From the NCBI GenBank assembly GCA_029861535.1, contig JAOTZC010000003.1, forward strand, positions 1 to 64,000: a stretch of DNA of 64,000 bases, read 5' to 3'. Made by a program: the position numbers and the translations under genes. The notes under the pieces were generated by a model. It had not been told where the DNA came from and did no database searches. It saw only the letters and a program-made list of their open reading frames with translations. This stretch comes from Gammaproteobacteria bacterium. Lineage in GTDB: Bacteria > Pseudomonadota > Gammaproteobacteria > Steroidobacterales > Woeseiaceae. Numbering within the stretch: position 1 is the first letter of the stretch; each line of letters begins with the position of its first letter. Positions 30,040 to 40,028 of the stretch are shown in pieces.

Positions 30040-30663
30040 ATGGCCGAACTAGTTGATCATCCATGCGTGCAACATAAACTTGCGATCATTCGTGACGTTG
30101 ATACGGGACACAAGCGCTTTCGCGAGCTTTCGACCGAAATTACAAAATTTATTTGTTACGAAGCGCTAAAAAATGTCCGAACCAAGAATGTCACGGTGCA
30201 AACGCCGGTCGCTGAAGCGAAATGTCGAAAAATCGATACCGACTTGGTCGTTGTACCGATTCTCCGTGCGGGTGTTGGCATGCTGGATGGAATTCTCGAG
30301 CTCGTGCCAACTGCGCGCGTCGGCTTTGTTGGCTTGTATCGAGATGAAATCAGCAAAAATCCGGTTACTTATTACGAGCGATTTCCGCCTCAGATTCGGG
30401 GTGGCACCTGCATTATTATCGATCCGATGCTGGCGACCGGCGGCTCGACGGTCGCTGCTATCGATCTGCTAAAGGAAAACGGGGCCAATAATATTGTTGT
30501 CGTGTGTATCGTTACCTGCCCCGAGGGCATCGAGCTCGTTGAGGCCACGCACCCAGACGTCGCGGTTTATGCGGCGGCGATCGACGATCATCTCAATGAA
30601 AACAAATACATAGTGCCCGGTCTGGGCGATGCCGGAGACCGATTGTATGGTACGTCGCACTAA
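30040..30663 (+). CDS. upp: Uracil phosphoribosyltransferase
   Basis: ...DHPCVQHKLAIIRDVDTGHKRFRELSTEI...IDPMLATGGST... Confidence 0.96.
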   Translation: MAELVDHPCVQHKLAIIRDVDTGHKRFRELSTEITKFICYEALKNVRTKNVTVQTPVAEAKCRKIDTDLVVVPILRAGVGMLDGILELVPTARVGFVGLYRDEISKNPVTYYERFPPQIRGGTCIIIDPMLATGGSTVAAIDLLKENGANNIVVVCIVTCPEGIELVEATHPDVAVYAAAIDDHLNENKYIVPGLGDAGDRLYGTSH

Positions 30664-30733
30664 CGGCGGTAGTGCCGCTAGAGGTATGATGCAGCGGTGT
30701 ACCCGGCAGCACTAAGAACGATGAAGGGGCAAG

Positions 30734-31156
30734 ATGGCCGAGCTCAAAACCAAACCAACCAAGGCCAGCGTCTCGGCTTTTATCGATGCTATCGAAGACG
30801 GCCAGAAGAAAAAGGACGCCAAGAAAATAGCGGCAATGATGCGCAAGGCGACCGGCAGGCGTGCCAAAATGTGGGGCACGCAAATTGTGGGTTTCGGTTC
30901 CTACTATTACACTAATACCGCCGGCAAAGATTTTGAATGGCCATTGATCGGGTTTTCGCCTCGAAAGCAAGCGTTGAGCGTGTACATCATGCCCGGCGTC
31001 AGTCGATTCGATGGACTATTGAAGAAACTCGGAAAATACAAAAACGGAAAATCTTGCCTTTATATCAAGCGTTTGTCAGATGTGGACGAAAGGGTGATGG
31101 AACGACTGATAAACGAATCCGTCAAACGAATGCGTAAGGCATACAAGACAAAATAG
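30734..31156 (+). CDS. DUF1801 domain protein
   Basis: ...SAFIDAIEDGQKKKDAKKIAAMMRKATGRRAKMWGTQIVGFGSYYY... Confidence 0.88.
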   Translation: MAELKTKPTKASVSAFIDAIEDGQKKKDAKKIAAMMRKATGRRAKMWGTQIVGFGSYYYTNTAGKDFEWPLIGFSPRKQALSVYIMPGVSRFDGLLKKLGKYKNGKSCLYIKRLSDVDERVMERLINESVKRMRKAYKTK

Positions 31157-31167
31157 GCGTCAAAGCT

Positions 31168-31638
31168 ATGGGCGACACGATTATCACATCAACGTTGGAC
31201 GGAAACGTACTTATCGTCGAAACTACCGACGGCCCGGTAGCTTATGATTCAAAATTTCTGGTCGCGGCTTTATTGATCTATGTTGCGAAAGGAAGCGGTC
31301 AGATCGAACCAGAAGAATCGGCAAAAATGATCGAACTGATTCAGCAGCACTTCGAGTTACAAAGCGCGGAATCCCTCGAACTATTGACAAGGGCGATGAG
31401 TGAAATGGCCGAGCAGCCGAATCTTGGCCAGGCGCTGGCAGACCTGGCGCGCACGCTGTCGGACAAAGAGAAAGAAGATATTGCGTTAATGGCGCTTAAG
31501 GTGGTTGCTGCGGATGGTGCAGTAAGCGTTTCCGAAATGGATCAGTTCAACACCGCTGTTGAGGCGGCGAACATATCTGCGGAGATTGTACATCGCGCCT
31601 TCGACCGATATTTTGCGGAGACGATGCCCAGCGGCTGA
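31168..31638 (+). CDS. TerB-like (tellurite resistance TerB fold) family protein
   Basis: ...VAALLIYVAKGSGQIEPEESAKMIELIQQHF...IALMALKVVAADGAVSVSEMDQF... Confidence 0.8.
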   Translation: MGDTIITSTLDGNVLIVETTDGPVAYDSKFLVAALLIYVAKGSGQIEPEESAKMIELIQQHFELQSAESLELLTRAMSEMAEQPNLGQALADLARTLSDKEKEDIALMALKVVAADGAVSVSEMDQFNTAVEAANISAEIVHRAFDRYFAETMPSG

Positions 31639-31672
31639 CGGTCTGACCGGCCGGGACGGCAGCGATACCTTC

Positions 31673-32179
31673 ATGCAAGCGCAATCCCATAACGACGCGT
31701 GGACACTACAGCGATCCGACGAAGTCGACATCGACGTCTTAATGGGTTGGTTCGACACCGAGGCCGAAGTAATAACTTGGGGCGGCCCTAAGTTCCGTTT
31801 CCCCTATACGCGCGAGTCCTTTCGAAAAGATTGCCACTGGCCCGAAATGGCGTCGTTCAGTCTACGCGACCCGTCCGAACAATTGTGTGCGTTTGGCCAA
31901 ATGTACGATCGAAATGGTCGCATCAATCTGGCTCGGTTAGTTGTGCGGCCGGATCGGCGCGGCAATGGAATCGGCCGACAACTTGTGACGATGTTGATGT
32001 CAGTCGGCCCAACTTTGCTGCCACTCGGTGAGTTTTCGTTGTTCGTTTTTCGCGACAATCTGCCGGCGCTAAAGTGTTACCGATCGTTGGGGTTTGAAAT
32101 TCAGGAATACCCGGCCGATCAGATTCTCAGCGATCAGTGCTATTACCTGACACGACCTGTCAAAGTTCAGCCGAAATAG
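31673..32179 (+). CDS. GNAT family N-acetyltransferase
   Basis: ...INLARLVVRPDRRGNGIGRQLVTMLM...FRDNLPALKCYRSLGFEIQEYP. Confidence 0.86.
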   Translation: MQAQSHNDAWTLQRSDEVDIDVLMGWFDTEAEVITWGGPKFRFPYTRESFRKDCHWPEMASFSLRDPSEQLCAFGQMYDRNGRINLARLVVRPDRRGNGIGRQLVTMLMSVGPTLLPLGEFSLFVFRDNLPALKCYRSLGFEIQEYPADQILSDQCYYLTRPVKVQPK

Positions 32180-32274
32180 CGGCTGCACGAAAGCAATATT
32201 AATCAATGTATATGTTCGCCATTTCTTGGGTTCGAACACTGTCGTTCGTCGGTGGATTCGGATGTCAGGTTGCG

Positions 32275-34179
32275 CTAATCCTGCACTTGATATGACTGTT
32301 GTAGGGCTTCGAGTACACCCCATCGATCAACGCGGGCGTGAAGCAGATCTTCTGTTTCGGCGAGCTCGGTGAGTGTTGCCTGAACAATTTTCTGCTCTTG
32401 CGCATAAAAATCGGGCGCGGACAAGACTTGCTGTAATTCTGCGAGCCGAGCTTCGAGCGTTTCGATCTCATCTGGCAGTTGCTCGAGTTCACGCTGGTCT
32501 TTGTAGCTGAGTTTCGTCGGCTTTTGCCGCTTTTTCCGTGCCGACGCCTGACGCCTGCGCTCTTCCGCAACGGTCGGGTCGTCGGTTTCGGTTAGCTGAT
32601 GACCCTGACGCAACCAATCGCGATAGCCGCCCACGTATTCCTGAATGCGACCATTCTCTTCGAACACAACGGTGCTTGTGACGACGTTGTCTAAAAATTC
32701 TCGGTCGTGGCTAACGACGATGAGGGTTCCCTGATATTCGCAGAGCTTTTCTTCAAGCACTTCCAGTGTCTCGATATCGAGGTCGTTGGTGGGTTCGTCG
32801 AGCACTAGCAAATTCGCCGCTTCAGTGAATAGCTTTGCCAGAATGACACGATTGCGCTCACCCCCGGAAAGTGATTTGACCGGCGTCATCGATCGCTTCG
32901 GGCTAAATAGAAAGCCTTTCAAATAGCCAACGATATGCCGATCCTTGCCGTTAAGCTTGATATACGTGCGGCCTTCGCCGACGTTATAGGCGACGGATTT
33001 TTCCAGATCCAGGGACTGCCGAAGCTGGTCGAAGTAACCGATTTCGAGGTTCGTGCCATGTTTGATCGTGCCAAGCTGTGGCTCGAGCTGCCCGAGTAGC
33101 AGCCGCAGCAGCGTAGTCTTGCCGACACCATTATTGCCGATAAGTCCTATACGATCGCCACGCGTAATCTTGATCGAAAAGTTTTCGATCAGCGGCTTGT
33201 CATAGCGAAAGCAGACATTGCGCGCGCGAATAACCTTGCGACCGGATTGTTCTGCCTCCTCAATGTGAATGCGAGCTTTCGAATCGCGTGACAGTCTTTG
33301 GGCACGTTCCTCGCGCATTTTTTTTAACGCACGGACGCGACCCTCATTGCGCGTCCGTCGCGCCTTGATCCCCTGCCGAACCCAGGCTTCTTCCTGCTCA
33401 AGCGTCTTGTCGAAGCGCGCATGCGCGGTGGCCTCGTCCGCAAGCGCTTTGTCTTTGCGGCGCAAGTATTCATCATAGTCGCCGGGCCAGCTCGTCAATT
33501 TGCCGAGATCGATTTCGACAATACGAGTTGCAAGGCGTTGCAGGAACGCACGATCGTGGGTGATAAAAAGGACGGCGCCGGGATACGCATACGCGCGGTC
33601 TTCGAGCCACTTTATCGTTGCAATGTCGAGATGGTTGGTGGGTTCGTCGAGCAACAACAAATCGGGCTTTTGTACCAGGGCTTTCGCCAGCGCCACTCGG
33701 CGCCGCCAACCGCCGGAAAGATCACGCATCGATCTATCGGCTGGCAAATTTAGATCGGTCATTGTCGATTCGACGCGCTGCTCAATATGCCAGCCGTCAC
33801 GGGCGTCGATGCGCGCATGCAGTTTTTCGAGCTCCTGCATCCCGGATGTGTCGAGGTCGAGCGACGAGCGGCGCTCGTACTCGACGAGCAGCGCCTCGAT
33901 TTCTTGAAGGCCGGAACGGACAACATCTCTTACCGGTTGGTTCATTGCTTCGGGTAGAGTTTGTGCGAGCTGGCTGATGACCAGGTCGGACTTGCGTATG
34001 ATCTCGCCGCGGTCGAAATCGATTTCGCCACTGATCAGCTTTAGTGTCGTCGATTTGCCGGCGCCATTGCGGCCGATCAGGCAGACACGCTCTCCCGGCT
34101 CGATCGCGAAATCTGCGTCAATCAGGATTTTCTGGTCGCCAAACTCCAGCGAGACTTCGTCAAAACGTAGCAGGGACAT
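32275..34179 (-). CDS. uup: ABC-F family ATP-binding protein, Uup-like
   Basis: Two ABC cassettes (GRNGAGKST, LSGGWRRRVALAKALVQKPDLLLLDEPTNHLD; GNNGVGKTT, LSGGERNRV) and a coiled-coil C-terminus. Confidence 0.92.
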   Translation of the reverse strand: MSLLRFDEVSLEFGDQKILIDADFAIEPGERVCLIGRNGAGKSTTLKLISGEIDFDRGEIIRKSDLVISQLAQTLPEAMNQPVRDVVRSGLQEIEALLVEYERRSSLDLDTSGMQELEKLHARIDARDGWHIEQRVESTMTDLNLPADRSMRDLSGGWRRRVALAKALVQKPDLLLLDEPTNHLDIATIKWLEDRAYAYPGAVLFITHDRAFLQRLATRIVEIDLGKLTSWPGDYDEYLRRKDKALADEATAHARFDKTLEQEEAWVRQGIKARRTRNEGRVRALKKMREERAQRLSRDSKARIHIEEAEQSGRKVIRARNVCFRYDKPLIENFSIKITRGDRIGLIGNNGVGKTTLLRLLLGQLEPQLGTIKHGTNLEIGYFDQLRQSLDLEKSVAYNVGEGRTYIKLNGKDRHIVGYLKGFLFSPKRSMTPVKSLSGGERNRVILAKLFTEAANLLVLDEPTNDLDIETLEVLEEKLCEYQGTLIVVSHDREFLDNVVTSTVVFEENGRIQEYVGGYRDWLRQGHQLTETDDPTVAEERRRQASARKKRQKPTKLSYKDQRELEQLPDEIETLEARLAELQQVLSAPDFYAQEQKIVQATLTELAETEDLLHARVDRWGVLEALQQSYQVQD

Positions 34180-34243
34180 GCGGGCAGCGGTGTTGTAAAA
34201 CGCCTAGGATACACTGGTCAGTCGCCAGCAACTGGAGAACACC

Positions 34244-34450
34244 ATGTCCGAACAACGCTTCATCGACATAGAGACGAAGCTCGCACATCAGGACCAGACA
34301 CTGATTGAACTTAATGCTGCCCTAACAAAACAACAGGAAACCATCATGACGCTTGAGCGCCTGTGCGCTTCAATGGCCGAACGGATCGCCTCACTCGATG
34401 AGGCTTTGCCGGGCGCTGAACACAGCAACGAGCGCCCACCTCATTATTGA
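34244..34450 (+). CDS. slyX: SlyX family protein
   Basis: 68 aa; RFIDIETKLAHQDQTLIELNAALTKQQETI...; PPHY C-terminus. Confidence 0.88.
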   Translation: MSEQRFIDIETKLAHQDQTLIELNAALTKQQETIMTLERLCASMAERIASLDEALPGAEHSNERPPHY

Positions 34451-34534
34451 ACAGTCAGGGTTGAGGAATAACCCTAACATCAAAATGCTTGCGTTGACGT
34501 ATAGTGTCGACCACGCCATGACGGAGGGACAGCG

Positions 34535-37500
34535 ATGTCATCGACTTTCAGGCTAGTGCTTTTTTCACTGTTGCTTTCAACCACAACAGCGTATTCCGCT
34601 GACGTATATATCCCCAGTGAGCTGCAGGGCTGGGAAGCCTGGGTACTTGAAGGCAAGGAGTATCGTGACTGCCCGTTCTACTTCAATCGTGGCAGCAGCG
34701 ACCGAGGCGACTACGTTTGTGCGTGGCCAAGTACCTTGGACCTCAGTGTCGATGAAAACGGTGGCCGTTTTACGCAACAGTGGACCGTTACGGCGGAAGA
34801 CGCGTGGCTGCCGCTACCGGGAAATACGGCCTATTGGCCTGATCAGGTCACGGCCAACGGCTCGCCGGTGGCCGTCGTTGAACATGATGGTATGCCCAGC
34901 GTTCGAGTTCAGCCGGGCAGATATCGATTGAACGGCCGTTTCGAGTGGGACGATCGCCCCGGCGTATTGCGCGTACCGCCGCAAAGCGGCCTGGTGGCGC
35001 TAACCGTCAATGGCCAGCGCATCGCCAAACCTGAAATTGATCGAAATGGCGTTTTTCTAGGCGAGCGTAAACGTGAAACGCAGGCGCGCGATGCGGTAAG
35101 CGTACAGGTTTACCGGCTAGTTTTGGACGATGTGCCGACGCGGCTCGTTACGCAAGTGCAGATCGATATCTCTGGAAGCGTCCGTGAGGAATTGTTCGGT
35201 CCGATATTGCCGGACGGCTTTGTGCCGTTATCCATTCAGAGCGCACTGCCTGCCCGGCTTGAGGCAGACGGCCAGCTGCGTGTGCAAGTCCGACCCGGTC
35301 GCTGGGAGGTGTCGCTGACAGCGCGCGCTCCTGAAGTGTTGAACTCGATAACACTGCCTGAAGCAGAGACTAATCTACCGGATACGGAAATTTGGAGTTA
35401 TCGTGCCAACGATCGACTGCGAGTGACTGCCGCCGAAGGACTGCCACCGGTCGATCCGTTGCGAGTTCAAGTCCCGGGTGGCTGGTCCGAGCTGCCGGCG
35501 TTTCGCATTGCCCGAGGAGAATCTCTCGAGATTACAGAGCGCAGTCGCGGCATGGCCGCGGCAGACAACGACCTCGGTCTAGGGCGCAAAATGTGGCTCG
35601 ACTTTGGTGGCGGCGGCTTCGTCGTGCAAGACAAAATTAGTGGCACGATGCGAGCCGACTGGCGACTCGACATGCAGCTGCCGTTTGCGCTGAAGAGCGC
35701 AACCGAGGGCGACGAAAATCTTCTAATCACTACCGGCGATGAGGAAGGTCAGACCGGCATCGAGATTCGTGAGGCGGATCTCGATGTGCTCGCACTCGGT
35801 CGCAGCGAGACGCGCGCGTCAATGCCTGTTACCGGCTGGGATGCACGCTTTGTCGACGTAGATACCGTTCTATATCTTCCACCGGGGCACAAATTGCTGG
35901 CCGCGCCGGGCGTGGACGCTGCGGACGGCAGCTGGGTTGGTCAGTGGGAATTGCTCGATTTTTTTCTGGTTCTAATCATTACGATCGCTGCATGGAAACT
36001 GTTTGGCCGCACATCCGGCATTATCGCGCTATTGGCTCTGACGCTGAGCTATCACGAAATCAATGCGCCGGCATGGCTGTGGCTGAACCTGTTGGTCGCC
36101 ATTGCGCTGCTGCGCGTGGCGCCGGCCGGCAAACTGCTCAATGCCGTGCGTGGGTATCTCGGGCTTAGCACATTGCTGCTCGTTTTTGCGCTAGTACCGT
36201 TTGTCGCCGGCCAGCTGCGCGTTGCAATCTATCCGCAGCTCGAACCGCAATGGAATCTGTGGCAATACGGTCGTACTTATAATGGTGGACTTGCGCCGAC
36301 GACGCTAAGTGTCGAAGAGGATGTGCCGGCGCGGGCACGACTCGCGGAGAAGGAAGCCATGTTTGCGACGGATCGCGTGGAATCCCTTGAAGAGATCATG
36401 GTGACAGGAGCTCAAATCGCGTCAACGAACTTCGCGCGTTATGCGCCGAATGCAATCGTTCAGGCGGGCCCGGGGATTCCGTCTTGGCAATGGAATGCCT
36501 ATCGATTGACGTGGAGCGGTCCCGTCGACGCCGAGCAGACTATGCGGCTGGTGGTTCTATCGCGCTGGGCCGTAACCCTGTTGCGATTTGTCGAGGTGCT
36601 GTTGTTGTTGTTGTTTACGGCGGTGCTCGCTGCCGAAGTCATTAAGAAGCGTTGGACGCTGCCGGGCGGGCTAAACATCGGTCGCAGTGCGACGACATGT
36701 CTGTTAACCGGCCTCATCGCGGTGTCGATGTTGGGAATTCCGGAGGCCAGGGCCGAACTACCGGATCGCGACCTTCTGAACGAACTCCAAAACCGCTTGC
36801 TGCAGCCACCGGACTGCGTGCCGCGCTGCGCGGAGATCGTCGCCGCCGATGTCGACATCGGAGAGTCTACGGTCAGCATGCGGCTGACGATCAATGCGCT
36901 CGAAGAAGTCGCGATCCCGCTGCCAGGCTCGCTTCGCGGCTGGCGGCCGGACGCGGTTGTTGTCGAAGGCTCGTCGTCGGCGCAAGTGTTGCGGGGTGCA
37001 AATCAGAATCTTTGGCTACGAGTACCCATTGGCCGCCATGTCGTTTCGATCAGCGGCAGCGCGGCGGTCGCTGACAGCCTGGAAATCGCTTTTCCGACAC
37101 CGCCGCGTGTCATTGAAGCGAGCGGTGATGGCTGGTTTATCGCTGGTATAAAAGATCGACGATTGTTATCTGGCTCGCTTCAGCTGACACGGCTGCAGAC
37201 GGATGAGGGCGGCGACGGTGCACCGCGATGGGAAAGCAGTCGTTTTCCGCCGTTTGTACACGTCAGCCGTACTGTCGAACTCGGTCTCGACTGGCGCGTG
37301 ACGACGACGGTGCAACGAATCGCGCCGATGCAAGGCGCGCTAACGCTGCAGCTGCCATTGATCGAAGGCGAGACCGTGCTGACAGACGATATGACGGTCG
37401 ACGACGGCAAGATTCTTGTATCGATGAATCCCACGCAGCGCACGGCGAGCTGGCAATCAAATCTGCCGCGAACATCGCCACTCGTTCTTTCCAGCGCCGC

Positions 37501-38617
37501 AGGCGCGCCGTGGAAAGATACCTGGTACGTCGGTGTCGGTTCAGTATGGCACGCGGAATTCAGCGGTGTTCCCGAGAGCGAGTCAGGCAATCAGGGCGCC
37601 AGCGTGCGCATGGCTGAGTTCCATCCGCGCGGCGGCGAATCGTTGCAGATCATTGCGAGCCGGCCCGAAGCTGCCGAAGGCTCAACGTTGGCGTTCGACT
37701 CCGTCGATGTCAGCATCGAACAGGGTGCGCGGTCTCGGAACACGACGCTGTCGCTAAGTTATCGAAGTACCCGGGGTGCCCAGCATATTATCCGGCTCCC
37801 GGAAGGTGCTGAAGTCACGGATGTATCGATCGATGGCAACCACGAACCATTGCGCGCGGAAAACGGTGAACTAACGCTGCCGATTCTGCCGGGCAAACAC
37901 GCTATCGAAATCAAATGGCGTGAAGACGGAAATGTCTCCTGGGTGTCTAGGACAGCAACGATTGATGTCGGCGCGGCGTCGAGCAATATATCGTCGAATC
38001 TTAGCCTGCCGGAGAATCGTTGGCTGTTAGCGACAAGCGGTCCAAGGCTTGGTCCGGCGGTCTTGTATTGGTCCGAGCTTGCCGTATTGATCATGCTCGC
38101 GCTGATTCTGGGGCGTGTTGACTGGACGCCACTGAAAACACATCACTGGCTCCTGCTCGGTGTCGGTTTCAGCACATTTAGCTGGCCCGTGCTCGGCTTT
38201 GTTGCGGTCTGGATTCTCGCCGTTGGCGCACGCGACAAGTGGCGCTTCGACGGCCCATGGTGGCGCTATAATTTGGCGCAGGTGGGAATCGTCTTGCTGA
38301 CCGTCGTTGCGTTGGTATCCATCGTTTCCAGCCTACCGATGGGACTATTGGGGACGCCGGACATGCATGTAACCGGCAACGATTCTTTCGGCAATTACCT
38401 GTCGTGGTTCGCCGACCGTAGCGAATCGACAATTCCAGTTGCTAAGGCGATGTCCGTGCCGATGTGGATCTACAAAGGTCTGATACTGGGCTGGGCATTG
38501 TGGCTGAGCTTCGCTTTGTTAAAGTGGTTACCTTGGACATGGCAGTGTTTCGCGCGCGACGGATTTTTTCGCTCGCGAAAAAGCGACCAAACGGACACAT
38601 CGACTAGCGAGGCGTGA
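34535..38617 (+). CDS. Large hypothetical exported/multi-pass membrane protein, 1360 aa
   Basis: Single uninterrupted ORF; signal peptide (MSSTFRLVLFSLLLSTTTAYSA); beta-rich ectodomains separated by TM clusters; internal ESLEEIMVTGAQI. Confidence 0.88.
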   Translation: MSSTFRLVLFSLLLSTTTAYSADVYIPSELQGWEAWVLEGKEYRDCPFYFNRGSSDRGDYVCAWPSTLDLSVDENGGRFTQQWTVTAEDAWLPLPGNTAYWPDQVTANGSPVAVVEHDGMPSVRVQPGRYRLNGRFEWDDRPGVLRVPPQSGLVALTVNGQRIAKPEIDRNGVFLGERKRETQARDAVSVQVYRLVLDDVPTRLVTQVQIDISGSVREELFGPILPDGFVPLSIQSALPARLEADGQLRVQVRPGRWEVSLTARAPEVLNSITLPEAETNLPDTEIWSYRANDRLRVTAAEGLPPVDPLRVQVPGGWSELPAFRIARGESLEITERSRGMAAADNDLGLGRKMWLDFGGGGFVVQDKISGTMRADWRLDMQLPFALKSATEGDENLLITTGDEEGQTGIEIREADLDVLALGRSETRASMPVTGWDARFVDVDTVLYLPPGHKLLAAPGVDAADGSWVGQWELLDFFLVLIITIAAWKLFGRTSGIIALLALTLSYHEINAPAWLWLNLLVAIALLRVAPAGKLLNAVRGYLGLSTLLLVFALVPFVAGQLRVAIYPQLEPQWNLWQYGRTYNGGLAPTTLSVEEDVPARARLAEKEAMFATDRVESLEEIMVTGAQIASTNFARYAPNAIVQAGPGIPSWQWNAYRLTWSGPVDAEQTMRLVVLSRWAVTLLRFVEVLLLLLFTAVLAAEVIKKRWTLPGGLNIGRSATTCLLTGLIAVSMLGIPEARAELPDRDLLNELQNRLLQPPDCVPRCAEIVAADVDIGESTVSMRLTINALEEVAIPLPGSLRGWRPDAVVVEGSSSAQVLRGANQNLWLRVPIGRHVVSISGSAAVADSLEIAFPTPPRVIEASGDGWFIAGIKDRRLLSGSLQLTRLQTDEGGDGAPRWESSRFPPFVHVSRTVELGLDWRVTTTVQRIAPMQGALTLQLPLIEGETVLTDDMTVDDGKILVSMNPTQRTASWQSNLPRTSPLVLSSAAGAPWKDTWYVGVGSVWHAEFSGVPESESGNQGASVRMAEFHPRGGESLQIIASRPEAAEGSTLAFDSVDVSIEQGARSRNTTLSLSYRSTRGAQHIIRLPEGAEVTDVSIDGNHEPLRAENGELTLPILPGKHAIEIKWREDGNVSWVSRTATIDVGAASSNISSNLSLPENRWLLATSGPRLGPAVLYWSELAVLIMLALILGRVDWTPLKTHHWLLLGVGFSTFSWPVLGFVAVWILAVGARDKWRFDGPWWRYNLAQVGIVLLTVVALVSIVSSLPMGLLGTPDMHVTGNDSFGNYLSWFADRSESTIPVAKAMSVPMWIYKGLILGWALWLSFALLKWLPWTWQCFARDGFFRSRKSDQTDTSTSEA

Positions 38618-39226
38618 GTGAGTTATTGGCGAGTTAGCTGGGTAATTATTTTCATCGCGGTGTTGGTCTGGTCGGGCATCAATCCGAAGGACACGACGAC
38701 CTGGGTTCTCGAGGTGCTACCCGCGCTCATTGCCATCGTCATCCTGTTTTGGACTCGCGAGCGCTTCCCGCTAACGACGCTGACTTACACATTAATTCTG
38801 ATCCACTGCATTATCCTAATGGTTGGCGGCCACTATACCTATGCCGAAGTGCCGATCGGCGACTATGTCGGCGAGTTGCTTGGACATAGTCGAAATAACT
38901 ACGACAAGCTTGGCCATGTTGCGCAGGGCTTCATTCCAGCAATTGTCACCCGCGAAATCGTCATTCGGCTCGGCGTCTTTCGATCGCAGGCTTGGATGAG
39001 CTTTTTCGTTGTCGCGATGTGTCTTGGTATCAGTGCCTTTTATGAACTGATCGAGTGGTGGGTTGCATTGCTTTCGGAAGAAGCTGCGGACGCGTTTCTC
39101 GGCACGCAAGGCTATGTGTGGGATACCCAATCGGATATGGGTTGGGCGCTGTTCGGTGCAGTTATGGCGCTTATCACGCTGAGTGCAGTTCATGACAAGC
39201 AACTGCGCAGTAAATTGCGACAATGA
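38618..39226 (+). CDS. DUF2238 (YjdF-like) membrane protein (GTG start)
   Basis: ...GGHYTYAEVPIGDYVGELLGHSRNNYDKLGHVAQGFIPAIVTREI...QGYVWDTQSDMGWALFGA. Confidence 0.87.
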   Translation: MSYWRVSWVIIFIAVLVWSGINPKDTTTWVLEVLPALIAIVILFWTRERFPLTTLTYTLILIHCIILMVGGHYTYAEVPIGDYVGELLGHSRNNYDKLGHVAQGFIPAIVTREIVIRLGVFRSQAWMSFFVVAMCLGISAFYELIEWWVALLSEEAADAFLGTQGYVWDTQSDMGWALFGAVMALITLSAVHDKQLRSKLRQ

Positions 39227-39227
39227 T

Positions 39228-39971
39228 ATGCGAAGCTCAACGTCGATACTGAGTTTGCTCACCATGTTCTTTGTATCCGGCGCATTGCAGGCATCCGAGT
39301 GCGTCGTGCTGTTGCATGGCCTGGTTCGCAGCGCATCGTCGATGGAGCGCATGCAGGAGGCGTTGGCCGACGAGGGATTTGAGACGATCAACATTGAGTA
39401 TCCGTCGCGCGACTATCCGATCGATGAGCTCGCGACGTTAGCGGTTGATGCCGGCCTTGCGGGATGCCGTGCCAATGACGATGTCACTCGTGTGCATTTC
39501 GTAACACACTCTCTTGGTGGGATACTCGTTCGGCAATATTTGTCGCAAAAAGAAATTGCAGATCTTGGCCGTGTAGTAATGTTGGCGCCGCCTAATCAAG
39601 GTAGCGCCGCCGTGGACAGGTTGCGCGATGTACCCGGATTCGACTGGTTAAATGGCCCAGCCGGGCGACAACTTGGTAAAGGCGAAGACAGCGTTCCATT
39701 AAAGCTCGGCCCGGCAAATTTCGAAGTGGGTGTTATCGCGGGCAATCGCTCGATCGATCCGCTGACGTCGGCAGTTTTGCCGAATCCGGATGACGGCCGA
39801 GTTTCAGTCGAGGACACCAAGCTCGAAGGAATGGCCGACTTCGTCATCGTGGAGCACTCGCATGCTTTTATGATGCGAATGCGCGAGACGATCAGTCTGA
39901 CCGTCCACTTTCTGCGCGACGGACGATTCGGTAGCGACCCGCCGGACGCCGGTCAGCCCGCCGCTAATTGA
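39228..39971 (+). CDS. Alpha/beta hydrolase, lipase-like
   Basis: Signal peptide; CVVLLHGLVRSASSMERM; GxSxG-type HFVTHSLGGILVRQYL. Confidence 0.88.
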   Translation: MRSSTSILSLLTMFFVSGALQASECVVLLHGLVRSASSMERMQEALADEGFETINIEYPSRDYPIDELATLAVDAGLAGCRANDDVTRVHFVTHSLGGILVRQYLSQKEIADLGRVVMLAPPNQGSAAVDRLRDVPGFDWLNGPAGRQLGKGEDSVPLKLGPANFEVGVIAGNRSIDPLTSAVLPNPDDGRVSVEDTKLEGMADFVIVEHSHAFMMRMRETISLTVHFLRDGRFGSDPPDAGQPAAN

Positions 39972-40028
39972 CGCGTAAATATCTGATTTTATTTGTTATC
40001 CTCGACAAAAATCGACTTTGGAAACTGA

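Noticed and set aside
33421-33977. ORFs antisense to uup
   Set aside because: Antisense to the ABC-F ATPase motifs; no independent support.
34457-34475. Small hairpin AGGGTT-gaggaat-AACCCT after slyX, considered as terminator
   Set aside because: Only a 6-bp stem and no U tract; too weak to claim.
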